The notes beneath the pieces are model-generated. The model was not told the DNA's origin. It made no database searches and saw only the letters and a program-made list of their open reading frames with translations. Made by a program: the position numbers and the translations under genes. DNA of 64,000 bases from Voacanga thouarsii (taxonomy: Eukaryota > Streptophyta > Magnoliopsida > Gentianales > Apocynaceae): contig JANUWF010003379.1 of the NCBI GenBank assembly GCA_026120185.1, forward strand, positions 620,001 to 684,000, given 5' to 3'. Shown piece after piece: positions 44,940 to 56,281 of this stretch; the stretch's first letter is position 1, and each line of letters begins with the position of its first letter.

Positions 44940-47900
44940 AGTAGGCGTTGGATTTCGATCATGCAAAAATAGTTTATATATAGAAAAAATTAAAACAAAA
45001 TCCATGCAAATGAGTCACTCATATATAATTAAATGGGATAAGAGGGGGAAGAAAAATTCGTTATCTAAAAAATATGGCTTTTAAAATTTTTCTTCATGAG
45101 CACATAACTCTTCCATAAACTTATCCAAGCACGAATCACCAAGTTTCAAGTTTAGGAAATTCTTTAATATTGATCCACATGAGGATGTATTCAAGGTTGA
45201 CACCAAGAACCTAAGCTAGTAGGTTTAATTTGGTAGCGTCACAGGTTAAAAATTTTAGAGAAGAAAGGGAATAAAGGTTTTTTTGTGTTTTAGTGCGGCG
45301 GCTATTTTTAATTTACCAAAAACCTACAATTTTTTTGTGCTTTTTGTTTGTATATATAGAGAACTATTTCTCTATATCTTTAAAGGGATATCACCACCAC
45401 AAAACCTATAGAAATGTGTTTCCTAAACTCTTTGGGAAACAATAATATTTCTTTTTTCAATTATGGGCTATGATTTTCAAGAATTACAATTAGGCCATTT
45501 GAATTATAACAAGTTTATAATTCACTCACAAGGATTTAATAATTGCAATTTTATCTCAACTAATTATAAAACTTTATAATTAACCCATAATAATTATTTC
45601 TTCTCTCTAATTAACCTCATAATATTATCTAATAATATCTCGAGTACCAATTCCTCTATTGTGTGCGATCTATTATGTTTTCTAGTCAATTGGTAGTTAA
45701 TATAATTCTATCACAATAGAATTAATAATCATTAATAATTAGAATTACTTATTAATTTTAGTTAGGATTAATTTATTAATTAATAATGTTAGTGTTGTGC
45801 ACTAGAGGCAATCACGTGTACCATGTATATTGCATATTAAATTAATAAGAGGCATTCTTTATCTTTTAGTTTGATTGTTATATCTAAATATGTATACAAA
45901 CTGTTAGATAAAGTCCCTAGTACACCACAGTGTTAAGAAAATCATGATAGAGATTATGATGTGAGATTCCTACTACACTATGCAGTGTTTGTACTTAAAT
46001 AATCCCCAATCATAGTATTAATAAGATGGGACATTATTAATACGCCAAGACTGACACATGTTATATCTCTTGATTGAATCAAGCGGTGGTTTTTATATCC
46101 GTGAGTATTGGGATACTCATGATTAACGTGTGGATGCTTGTTTTGGAACAAGTTCATTGGATGACTTAGCTACAAGATAATCACTTGGATAACTATTTAG
46201 TGCCAGTGATAGAATCTCATTATAGCAAGTGTGCAAGTATCATTAGACTTGAGATCTCCAAGGTACTTTGTTTAACGAGCGTTGTACTTTGATTCTAATC
46301 TTTGCAGTCTTATCTAGGACTGCCTATGTGATGGATATTGGGTACAACGTAAAGTAAACGAAAGTAGTTGAGAAAGTCAATAAAGGATTCACCACTTCTA
46401 ATAGTAGGTGAGTATATCTCAAGGCCACTTGTAGAAATCATTACTTATGAAGTCCTTGGCCAAGGCGACTATGTGATGGAAATGGTTCTAATTGATACAC
46501 ATATCGAGTAGAGTAATGGATTTCTTGAACAAGTACTAAAATATTCGGGCCAGAATTAATAATATTCTGGAGGGAGTTGGCACTAATTCCATGCTCTAGA
46601 CTGAATGAGATATTGTATGGTGAAAGGAGTTTATTGCACTGATAATTTGCTATTGAAAGGTTCATGTCAAGCCACTTGACTTTCTGGACTTTTGGGTGGT
46701 CAAGAGTCACTGCTAGATGTCACTCTTGATATGCTAAATATGGATTTATTAATTAGAGAATTAATAAATTTAATCCTTTATTTTATTAAGGATTATTAAT
46801 TCTAATATTGTTAGAATTAATTCATATTATGATACCAATAAGACCAGGAAACCTAATGGGTCACACACAATAAATGTTTGAATGCTCAAATATATTATTT
46901 GATAATATTATGGGGTTAATTAAGAGAAGGGAATATATTTATAGGTGAATTATAAGTTTGTTATAATTCATGGGACCTAATTGTAATTAAGTAAACTTCA
47001 AGGACCAATTTGTTGACAATTGAACGTTGAAGGACTAAGTTACAATTTACAGTAATTATAAATCTATAAATATAAGGAAACGGTTTCCTTAGGGTAAGAG
47101 ACACAGACTATTCACGCAATAATAGAGAAACTGTTTCTCTACATCTCTCTTGATCAAACCCTAGCCGTCTCTCTCTTATTAATCAAACCCTAGCCTCCTA
47201 AATTCTACTAGCATAGAATTGTGAGATTGTGAGTGTTCGACCTTGTGTGGATTATCATTAGAGGGAGTTCTTTCTTGGACTTCAGTTGAGCTGCTGTGAA
47301 CCGGTTTTGTGATCTGGATCGCGCCTGCGTTCTTGGAACAAGAAAAATTTAAATTCCGGCTTCAAGAGGTAATAAGCGTGATCTTTTCTTTTTCCCGTTT
47401 CTACTGCAAACCCGTGATCCATGGCTTGGATTTCTTGCTATTTTTCGCTGCGTTTAATCTGTTTAATTAATTTAGAAATCCTACAAATAATTTTATATTT
47501 AGCAGATCATGAGCAGTATTTAGTAATGCATCACGACCACCCAAAAGTCTAGAAAATTTAGTGGCTTGACGTGAACCTTTTAATAGCGAAATATTAGTAC
47601 AATAAACTCATTTCATCCTTCTATATCTCATTCAATCTAGAGTATGGAATTAGTGCTAACTCCTTCTAGAATGTAATTAATTCTAATCCGAATTTATTAG
47701 TACTTGATCCAGGAATCCATTACTCAACATGTGTATCTTTTGGAACTCTTTCCAATACATAGTCGCCTTGATGAAGGACTTCCTGAATAATGATTCCATA
47801 CAAGTGGCCGTAAAATGTACACCCCTACTATTAGGAGTGATGAATCCTTTATTAACCATTTCAACTACTTTCTTCACTTTACATTGTATTTAATATCCAT

Positions 47901-48446
47901 CCTATAGGCGATTTTGATGAGACTCCAAAGATTAGAATCAAAGTACAATGTTTAGTAAACAAAGTACATTGGAGATCTCAAGTCTAAGGATACTTATGCA
48001 TTTGCTATAATGAGATTTTTTCACTGGTATTAAATAGCTATCTATGTGATTATCTCATAGGTAGATCATCCAATGAACATGTTCACTTAACAAACATCCA
48101 TGTGTTAACTTTGAGTATTACAATACTCACGGATGTGAGAATCACTGCTTGATCTAATCAAGAAGTATAACATGTGCTAGTCTTTGCGTATTAATAATGT
48201 TCTATCTCATTAATACTATGATTAGAGATAATTTAAGCATAAGTAGTACATAGTGTAATAAGAATCTCACATCATGATCTCTATCATGATTTTCTTAACA
48301 CCATACTATGTGCTTGAGACTTTAACTACTAATTTAATACGTATACATGAAATGATTATTAAATTGAAAGATAAATAATGTCTTTTACTAATAAATATAT
48401 AAAAATACATTGCATAAATAATTTTCTCTAGAGTACAATTCTAACA
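44940..48446 (-). mobile_element. Diverged Copia family B LTR, split by a younger solo LTR
   Basis: Starts TGTTAGAATTG at 48446 on the minus strand, preceded by the purine tract GTGGGAGAT. It matches family B over about 950 bases (48446-47491), is interrupted by the plus-strand solo LTR at 45787-47485, and resumes at 45781 down to about 44940. The left end is approximate. The frame at 47683-47877 is not regarded as a gene. Confidence 0.7.
45787..47485 (+). mobile_element. Solo LTR, Copia family B, perfect TSD
   Basis: 1699 bp starting TGTTAGTGTTGTGC and ending AATCCTACA, flanked by AATAA at 45782-45786 and 47486-47490. Nearly identical to 54071-55768. It sits inside an older inverted copy of its own family. 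The minus-strand frame at 46441-46710 recurs in the other copy and is part of the LTR. Confidence 0.9.
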
Positions 48447-48715
48447 ATCTCCCACTTGCACTAGACCTAATCATTTATATATCTGATACTGAATGATTGA
48501 ACATGACTATCATGTTCCTTTTGAGGTATGCATTTGTAAGCAAATTTGCTATGTTTTGATCACTAGGAACTTTCTGTATCTTTACATCTTTTCTATCAAT
48601 GATTTCTTTAATCAAATGATAATGCCTAAGTACATGCTTAGATCATTGATGAGAACGAGATTTTTTTGCTTGTGCAATGGCTCTATTGTTATCACAACAC
48701 AAGGTCATAAATACC
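48447..48715 (-). pseudogene. Copia RNase H C-terminal remnant
   Basis: The minus strand reads Cys-Asp-Asn-Asn-Arg-Ala-Ile-Ala-Gln-Ala-Lys, then Lys-His-Val-Leu-Arg-His-Tyr-His, then Asn-Ile-Ala-Asn-Leu-Leu-Thr. This is the usual C-terminal part of Copia RNase H, ending just before the purine tract and LTR. A few stops. Truncated at about 48715, where other sequence begins. It belongs to the LTR at 44940-48446. Confidence 0.7.
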
Positions 48716-50294
48716 TAAGCTAAATTGATTTGAGTTTGGTATTTTTGAGTGGCACACGATTATGACCTATACTTTTAAGTAGCCTATGTTATGACCTAAA
48801 TCTTAGAGGAATAGGAGAATAGGTTATATTGGAAAAAAGAATCTATTGTTTAGTTACTAAAAACTAACCCTAAGTCTTTTATTCTAAAATAACGTTCTCT
48901 TATTTTCATCATCAGTTGTACAAAATAGTCACCCAAGGGTTTCAGACATTAGGGAGAAAGTTATGAACTTTCCAATCTTGAAGGTAAATTTTATGAATTC
49001 TGATTATTAGTCCGTTTAGAGAGTAATAGTTAGATGTTAGGAGGTTCTCTTTCTCTCCATTTCTAAGGTTTTAAAACATAGGTTCACTTGATTTATTAGG
49101 TTTATAATTTTTTGATTGATTTTAATATCGCTATGGCTTGGTGTTAGGGTATGGTTGCGATGAATATTTGACTTAAGTTGGAGGAGTTAGTTTGATTGTT
49201 GTAAAAGGTAAGTAGTCGACATCTTATAATTTTTAAGAATACTCTGAACTTGTATTTTTTGTATAAATTTAGAAATTGAGTTTGGTTATTTTATGTTAGT
49301 TTTGAACAACGATATAATGTGTCCTATGTGTGAAAAATGGCTCATGAGTTTAGGAGAAGAAGGTATAAGAACATGTTCTAAAATTTATGTGACTGAAATC
49401 CCTTTTTGTCAATAAAAAATATCAGTTTGGCCTTTCTAGCGGGATAAACAATCATGACTGATATCAGAGATTCTCTTCATAATATGAAATTAATGAGCAT
49501 CTATTTGTTGTATGTGAAGAATTCTATTTGAGATATTATGAGAATGTGATAAGTATTTCGATCTCTGTTAGTAAAGTTTGGAAGAAAAGAAAGAAGAAAA
49601 CAAAATGTGCTTCAAAATATTATTATGCGTGTACTATTTGCTATGTGTATATTTTTTTTTAAAAAGTACCTTATTGGTAGATGGAATCAAATTATTTGAA
49701 ATTGTGAATTGTCACATTTCTGTAATTAGATTATGAAATTTAGTTGGATCATATTTAAAAAAAAAAAAAAACGAGACCGAAGAAAAAAACGAATGTGGAG
49801 GTTTGCAGAAATATTTTTGGGTTCTGTTTCTTTTTTATTGTTTTGTTTATTTCAAAAAAGAAAAAAAAGGTGTTTCGGTTTATGGCTTTGGTTTCAATCT
49901 CGGGCAACATTGTTTTGTTGTGCTAGCTTCTGTTTCCATTGTTGTTTTGTTAAGACCCAACAGGCAAAAAAAAAAAAAAAAAAAGTTTTCTAAATAGGCC
50001 AGGCTAACACAATGGGCCATTGTAGGCTTAGTTTTTTTTTTTATAAAAAAAAATAAAGATGGCAAAATGTTTTTTTGGTCTTTAGCTTGCTGTGCGTAAG
50101 CAAACCATTTGGCAAATTGAGTTGGGTGTGGGGATTGTTGATGTCACTGCACCAAAAGACAAAAAAAAAAAAAAAAGGGTTGCAACTAACATGGGCCAGT
50201 TTGGTTGCCTATGACTCTTATAGGCCATGGTTATTTAAAAAAAATAAAATAAAAAGACAACTTCTATTTTAACTAATTGGACCAAACTTGTGTA

Positions 50295-50588
50295 CTCCCT
50301 CTGTCCTAAAAAGGATGTAAAAAATTTCTATTTTTGTTGTACCAAAATACTTGCCAATTTTACAGATCAGGAATGCATTTATTATGTATATTCTTAATTT
50401 ACCCCTCCTTCAACTACTCAATAAATATTTGACTCATTAAATATGTGTGTATTCCTAATCTAATTAATGAAAGTTTACTTTTATTTAGGAATAAAATAGT
50501 CATTTTCTATTATAATTATATAAGTTTTAACAATTCCTTAATATGTGTGCCATTTGCTAGATTGACATCATTTTTAGGACGAATGGAG
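50295..50588. mobile_element. Stowaway-type MITE
   Basis: A 294-bp element with terminal inverted repeats CTCCCTCTGTCCTAAAAA and, inverted, CTCCATTCGTCCTAAAAA. Flanked by TA at 50293-50294 and 50589-50590. The CTCCCTCCGT-like end and TA target site are the marks of Stowaway (Tc1/mariner). AT-rich and non-coding inside. Confidence 0.88.
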
Positions 50589-50590
50589 TA

Positions 50591-50825
50591 TTATTTAAGG
50601 CTAGGCCACGTTTTGTTTATTTTATTCTAAAATTGAGCTGTACCCATTTTAAAGTTACACTTATATTTATTTGTAAGTTGGACTACGGTTATATTTATAT
50701 ATTTTTTAAGTTGGGCTAAACTTCTATTCTTATTTTAAGGTTAAACTATACTTATATTTTATTTTACATTTAGGCCATATTTTTATTGTATTTAAAATTA
50801 GGCTACATTCTTATTTCGTTATGCA
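50591..50825 (+). repeat. Degenerate tandem repeat, period about 45-50 bp
   Basis: Four to five imperfect units, each with a (T)AAGTTGGGCTA-like start, then ACTTATATT or TTCTTATT, then a T-rich end. The units are readable at about 50590, 50640, 50690, 50735 and 50775. Confidence 0.5.
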
Positions 50826-51334
50826 TATAAATAAATATTTAAAAGAATTAGTTCCATCTAACCATTTGGTACTACTCAGTGTATTCTATTTAAAAGTATA
50901 TTATATGTAATGTACTCATTTCTAAGAGGATGTTTGAACTACTTCCTAGGTTAGTGTAGCTCATTCTATTTAATATTTTGCAATTGTTAACTAGAAATAT
51001 GACGAGCCATGAGTTTAGATGCACTTATACATTGGTTGGCTTAGCAAAGGTTTATTAATAGTTTGAGTTGGATAGTAATAAGCTCCTTACTTATTAGTTG
51101 AGATTGAACAAGTCATCTATTGTATTGATTGTGTTATATTTTATTCATGAAATTCTAATATATGATATAAATTATATTAAGTTATAAATTTCTCTTTGAG
51201 GTAATTAGTTCAGTTAAAGTTATTAGAAATTATTTTTGGGTTAAATGCTTGGCATTTCCTTGGACATGTCACCATGTAGCGTTTTGGGCACGAACTCGGG
51301 ATTCCATTTCAAGTTCCGGATTTGAAGTGTTACA

Positions 51335-53390
51335 CTAATGGTATCAGAGCAAAGGGGTATGATTTTTTGGATATATACTAAGTGTTGATGTGTAGGTCTA
51401 CAACATTTAGGGGTTTGAGATTTTAAATATTTATAAAATTTTTTGGGTAACATCTAGATGTATTGAAGCAAGTTAGGTTATAATCTTATAGGCATACCTT
51501 TAAGTTTTGTTACATTTGTACATGATACCTAGTGGGTAAATAATGAGAAATTATTTTAGATTCGTATCTATCTGATTTGGTATAAATACAAAGATGATGA
51601 GTTGTTAGTCTAATATTAATTTAGTAAATAAGGTTCGAGTAGTATGGTATACCGTTAAGTTCTCTATCTAGATTTTTAGCACTACTATTAAGTTCGAAGA
51701 AGATGACATAAATATGATATTGATTCTTAGTCTCTTTCAACTTGAAGCTATTTAAAAGATTTGTAGAAGTTAGATGGACTTATTTCAGGAAGTTGAGAGT
51801 TGTATTAACTTATAAGTTGATAATATTATAGTTTCAATTTGGATATACTTTGAATTCAGGTTTCCCCAAGAAAGTTAGATGCCTTATACTCATTCTTTTC
51901 TAGTAAGGTAGTTGTTATATAACTTATTGGAGCTTGGGCAGTAGAGAAATTAGTAGGTATAAATTGTCTAAGATGATAAGGTCATTAAATAGAGTCAAAG
52001 TGTAGTCTATTGTTCAAAACAAATTATGCACGAGAAGTATGGAGTAAAGTTGAGGAGTTGACTTTCAAGATATTATGTGAAGTAGTGGGATAAGAGAAAT
52101 AAGTATAATAGATTTGTTTTATGGCCACTTAGGAATTTAATAAATCATATAGTTCAATTAAGGATATTACTAGTTGATTGTGCGATCTTATGTATGCAAA
52201 ACAAAAGAAGAAAAAAGGGATTGACCAGTGAAAAATTGATGGTGCATGCATTATATATCTATTTTATGGTCAATAATGAATATATAGATTTTTTTTTTCG
52301 TATGAAAAAGAGTAGGCAGTGGATTGAAAGAAACAAATTTGACCTGGAAGAAATATTATATTGTTAGTAATCGGATTATAGAATTTTAGGTAGTGAATCT
52401 CGTTGGATAGCTTGGTGGTGGGATATATAAATGATATAAGGTAAACAATAGAGGTGGACAATAGTAAGAAGTGTGAGGCATGTAAGCTGTTAAACAAAGA
52501 TAGTTGAAAACTTAGGATGACGGTTGGAAAATAAGGGAGAAGGATGTTAGACATACAACGCTCACTGAATTAAGGGGGAAAAACCTAGGCAAATCAAGAG
52601 ATACAGAGGAGAAAATAAGAATTACTAGAGAAGGTTGGAATCATGAATAAGATAAGAAAAGGCTTTGAAACTTTGAGTGACATCTAACTTCTAACCTTTT
52701 CTTCTCTGAATTTTGTAACTTCTGAATAGAACAAGGTTTTATATATAGAGAATCCATTGTGAAAGAAAGGTATCTGAGCGGTGAGGCAATGGGCAGAAGA
52801 AAAATAAAAGTGAGTAAATTAGGAAATAAGGGAAAAGAAAAGAGAGTGGAAGAGAAAGATAGTGGAATATAGTTTCCGGTGTTTAGTGTGTCAATAAAAG
52901 AAGGTTGAACATTAATGACTTATAAGGTTGTTAAAATCCTTGGAAATACCCGTATGGAAATAGAAGCATATCATTATGGATTTTGTTATTAGGTTATCGA
53001 AGTCAAAGTTAGGTAAAAATACCATTTGGGTGATTGTAGATAGATTGACTAAGTTCACACATTTCTTGTTGATGAAGGCTATAGCAACTATGGATGAGTT
53101 AGTAAAGATGCACATGAAGGAAATAGTGCAGTTATACAACACACTGATTAGCATTGTATTTGACAGGGATTCACAATTTATTTCACGATTCTAGAAGAAT
53201 TTTAATAAGGCTATCGGGACTACAATGACTCGTAGTATTGCTTACAAAATTGATTTGCAGTTCGAACGTACTATTCAAACATTAGAAGATATACTACGGG
53301 CATGTATGATGGATTTCAAGAGCAATTGGGTTGACCATTTAACATTGATAGAATTCTCTTACAGTAATAACTAACAAGCAAGTATTATTA
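51335..53390 (+). pseudogene. Gypsy internal remnant with an integrase fragment
   Basis: After the primer-binding site there is about 1.6 kb without recognisable gag. At 52976-53194 the integrase core reads Met-Asp-Phe-Val-Ile ... Trp-Val-Ile-Val-Asp-Arg-Leu-Thr-Lys, with Phe-Asp-Arg-Asp-Ser-Gln-Phe as the second acidic site; the third region (near 53270-53300) is degenerate. This is the same domain as 59966-60538 in the larger element, at clearly lower identity. Protease, RT and RNase H are missing, so a deletion joined the leader to the integrase. Confidence 0.65.
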
Positions 53391-53827
53391 AAAATAAGTA
53401 AAAGCAGAGAGGTAGAGAGAGTAGCTCTCAACTTCCTTGAGTCCTCTTTCCGGTTCTTGCTACAAATGGATGACTATCGAGCTCAAGAGAAGATTAATGC
53501 TTGTTATCCTGGTTAGTACAGTGGACTATTATTGTTATTTACTTCCTACAGGATTGCAAATTATGTTTTTGCCATGCTTGCTTCTGAATATTCTGGTTTG
53601 TGGCTACTGTGATGTCCGAAATTTCTGGGGGTTCGCTGTCTTTGAAGTGTCAGAATTTTAGAGACAATAATACCAGGTGTGTTTGGAAGTGTTTACTGCT
53701 TTCCATAAATTATTTATTTTACTTGTTGACCCAAGATGCTCTCTGCCATTAAGGGTCTATTTAACATTTGTATCTCAGCTCCTATTAACTACCAAGCAGT
53801 TGTTGTTGTTGGTTAATAATCGTTGGA
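53391..53827 (+). other. Unassigned segment resembling a Gypsy leader
   Basis: No gene. Contains TTTACTGCTTTCCATAAATT at 53693-53712, which recurs exactly at 56317-56336 in the Gypsy spacer between the accessory ORF and gag. It may be a piece of another copy of that leader. Confidence 0.35.
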
Positions 53828-54014
53828 TGTGATACCCCAATCCCATGTGGGATTGGGATGAGAAGTATGTATGGTATATAAAGATGGGCCTAAATACCCA
53901 TTGTCAACTTGGGATATCCATGTTGGCCCAGCGAGGACAGCGGCCAAGTAATTGACCGTGGGTACTGCCAGGCCCATAGTCGCGCTGCCGGGTCTGTGGG
54001 CACGAGGCATGACA
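53828..54014 (+). mobile_element. TRIM-like short LTR, copy 3, best preserved
   Basis: 187 bp starting TGTGATACCCCAATCCC and ending GAGGCATGACA, followed by TTTGGTATCCGAGAG, a decayed methionine primer-binding site. GC-richer than its surroundings. Sequence after the site runs into the Gypsy leader once the solo LTR at 54071 is set aside. Confidence 0.65.
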
Positions 54015-54070
54015 TTTGGTATCCGAGAGTAGGTTTAGGCAAGTATTGATAGTATATGTGTTGATTTATT

Positions 54071-55768
54071 TGTTAGTGTTGTACTCTAGAGACAATCACT
54101 TGTGTCATGTATATTGCATATTAACTTAATAAGAGGCATTCTTTATTTTTCAATTTGATTGTTATATCTAAACATGTGTACAAACCGTTAGATAAAGTCC
54201 CTAGTACAACACAGTGTTAATGAAATCATGATAGAGATCATGACGTGAGATTCCTACTAAACTATGCAGTGTTTGTACTTAAATAATGCCCAGTCATAGT
54301 ATTAATAAGATGGGACATTATTAATATGCCAAGGCTGGCACATGTTATATCTCTTGATTGGATCAAGCGGTGGTTCTCATATCCGTGAGTATTGGGATAC
54401 TCAGGATTAACGTGTGGATGCTTGTTTTGGAACAAGTTCATTGGATGACCTAGCTACGAGATAATCACTTGGATAACTATTTAGTGCCAGTGATAGAATC
54501 TCATTATAGTAAGTGTGCAAGTATCCTTAGACTTGAGATCTCTAAGGTACTTTGTTTAACGAGCGTTGTACTTTGATTCTAATCTTTGGAGTCTTATCTA
54601 GGACTGCCTATGAGATGGATATTGGGTACAACGTAAAGTAAATGAAAGTAGTTGAGAAAGTCAATAAAGGATTCACCACTCCTAATAGTAGGTGAGTATA
54701 TCTCAAGGCCACTTGTAGAAATTATTACTCATGAAGTCCTTGGCCAAGGTGACTATGTGATGGAAATGGTTCCAATTGATACACATATCGAGTAGAGTAA
54801 TGGATTTCTTGAACAAGTACTAAAATATTCGGGCCAGAATTAATAATATTCTGGAGGGAGTTGGCACTAATTCCATGCTCTAGACCGAATGAGATATTGT
54901 ATGGTGAAATGAGTTTATTGCACTGATAATTTGCTATTGAAAGGTTCATGTCAAGCCACTTGACTTTCTGGACTTTTGGGTGGTCAAGAGTCATTGCTAG
55001 ATGTCGCTCTTGATATGCTAAATATGGATTTATTAATTAAAGAATTAATAAATTTAATCATTTATTTTATTAAGGATTATTAATTCTAATATTGTTAGAA
55101 TTAATTCATATTATGATACCAATAAGACCAGGAAACCTAATGGGTCACACACAATAAATGTTTGAATGCTCAAATATATTATTTGGTATTATTGTGGGGT
55201 TAATTAAGAGAAGGGAATATATTTATAGGTGAATTATAAGTTTGTTATAATTCATGGGACCTAATTGTAATTAAGTAAACTTCAAGGACCAATTTGTTGA
55301 CAATTGGACGTTGAAGGACTAAGTTACAATTTACGGTAATTATAAATCTATAAATATAAGGAAACGGTTTCCTTAGGGTAAAAGACACAGACTATTCACG
55401 CAATAACAGAGAAACCGTTTCTCTGCCTCTCTCTTGATCAAGCCCTAGCCGTCTCTCTCTTATTAATCAAACCATAGCCTCCTAAATTCTACTAGCATAG
55501 AATTGTGAGATTGTGAGTGTTCGACCTTGTGTGGATTATCATTAGAGGGAGTTCTTTCTTGGACTTCAGTTGAGCTGCTGTGAACCGGTTTTGTGATCTG
55601 GATCGCACCTGCGTTCTTGGAACAAGAAAAATTTAAATTCCGGCTTTAAGAGGTAATATGCGTGATCTTCTCTTTTTCCCGTTTCTACTGCAAACCCGTG
55701 ATCTATGGCTTGGATTTCTTGCTATTTTCGCTGTGTTTAATCTATTTAATTTATTTAGAAATCCTACA
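54071..55768 (+). mobile_element. Solo LTR, Copia family B, perfect TSD (second copy)
   Basis: 1698 bp, start TGTTAGTGTTGTAC, end AATCCTACA, flanked by TTATT at 54066-54070 and 55769-55773. Very close to 45787-47485 but with its own TSD, so it is an independent insertion. It sits in the leader region of the Gypsy element. Confidence 0.92.
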
Positions 55769-55816
55769 TTATTAAGTTCAAATCTTTTATCTGGCCTGTC
55801 TTGTTTATGCTGTAGG

Positions 55817-56281
55817 ATGGTTAGAATGATTAGAACCGCAAGGAAAGGGTAGCAATGGTATCCTCCCATTCCTATCTACCTGGAAGACCTACCAGTGCCT
55901 CAGCCTGCACCGCAGCCAATTATTTCCCTGGATGATAGCAGTGACGATGAGGTCCAGATCATTAAGCCACCCCCAATATCCGTGATAGACTTGGTTACTG
56001 ACAGTGAAGATGAGGAGATTGATATGGAATATGTTCCCCTCCCTCTTAGTCCCGTAGTTGACTTGACAGCTGATAGTGATGACCCAGGGGAGATAGATTA
56101 TGAATCTCCACCTAGACCTTCCTTTGTAACCCCACCCAATCAGGTTGAAACGGGAGAGAGTTCTAGGAGACCCGGGAAGGAGCCAATAGATGAGTTTGCA
56201 AATGGGGCTGGGATAGACCTCACTAGGAGTTCTGGGGGATGGTTATATGAGGCCGACTGTGAAGATTCTGATGAGGACTAG
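55817..56281 (+). CDS. Gypsy accessory ORF: acidic protein with SUMO-interaction-like motifs
   Basis: Located between the leader and gag, in the sense direction. An ATG at 55817 opens MVRMIRTARKG, then a single in-frame TAG at 55850 is followed by 143 open codons to 56281. The only in-frame opening after the TAG lacks an ATG near its N-terminus, so the TAG is probably a mutation. The product is Pro-rich and very acidic. It carries repeated hydrophobic cores next to acidic or Ser-acidic runs: PIISLDDSSDDE, VIDLVTDSEDEE, VVDLTADSDD and GIDLTRSS. These fit SUMO-interacting motifs such as the VVDLT type of RNF4. No enzyme domain or membrane segment. Function unknown; the motif reading is inference. 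A splice from an upstream exon could replace the ATG. Confidence 0.55.

Larger units (their letters stand above)
48716..51334 (+). mobile_element. Probable Gypsy 5' LTR, degenerate
   Basis: Ends GAAGTGTTACA at 51334, directly followed by a methionine tRNA primer-binding site, TGGTATCAGAGC (51339-51350). This places the preceding sequence as a plus-strand 5' LTR. The left boundary is not visible. It carries poly-A runs (49757-49771, 49966-49984, 50160-50176), a Stowaway MITE and degenerate tandem repeats. Frames at 49733-50272 are low-complexity artefacts. Confidence 0.55.

Noticed and set aside
46441..46710. 89-codon minus-strand frame conserved at 54725-54994
   Set aside because: It recurs only because both lie in near-identical LTRs. 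No domain; likely non-coding.
49733..50272. Lys-rich overlapping frames
   Set aside because: They arise from poly-A runs and their complements; no domain, and both strands look equally open.
45787..55768. A single LTR element with LTRs at 45787 and 54071
   Set aside because: Each LTR has its own distinct TSD, and the sequence between contains unrelated elements and no family B interior.
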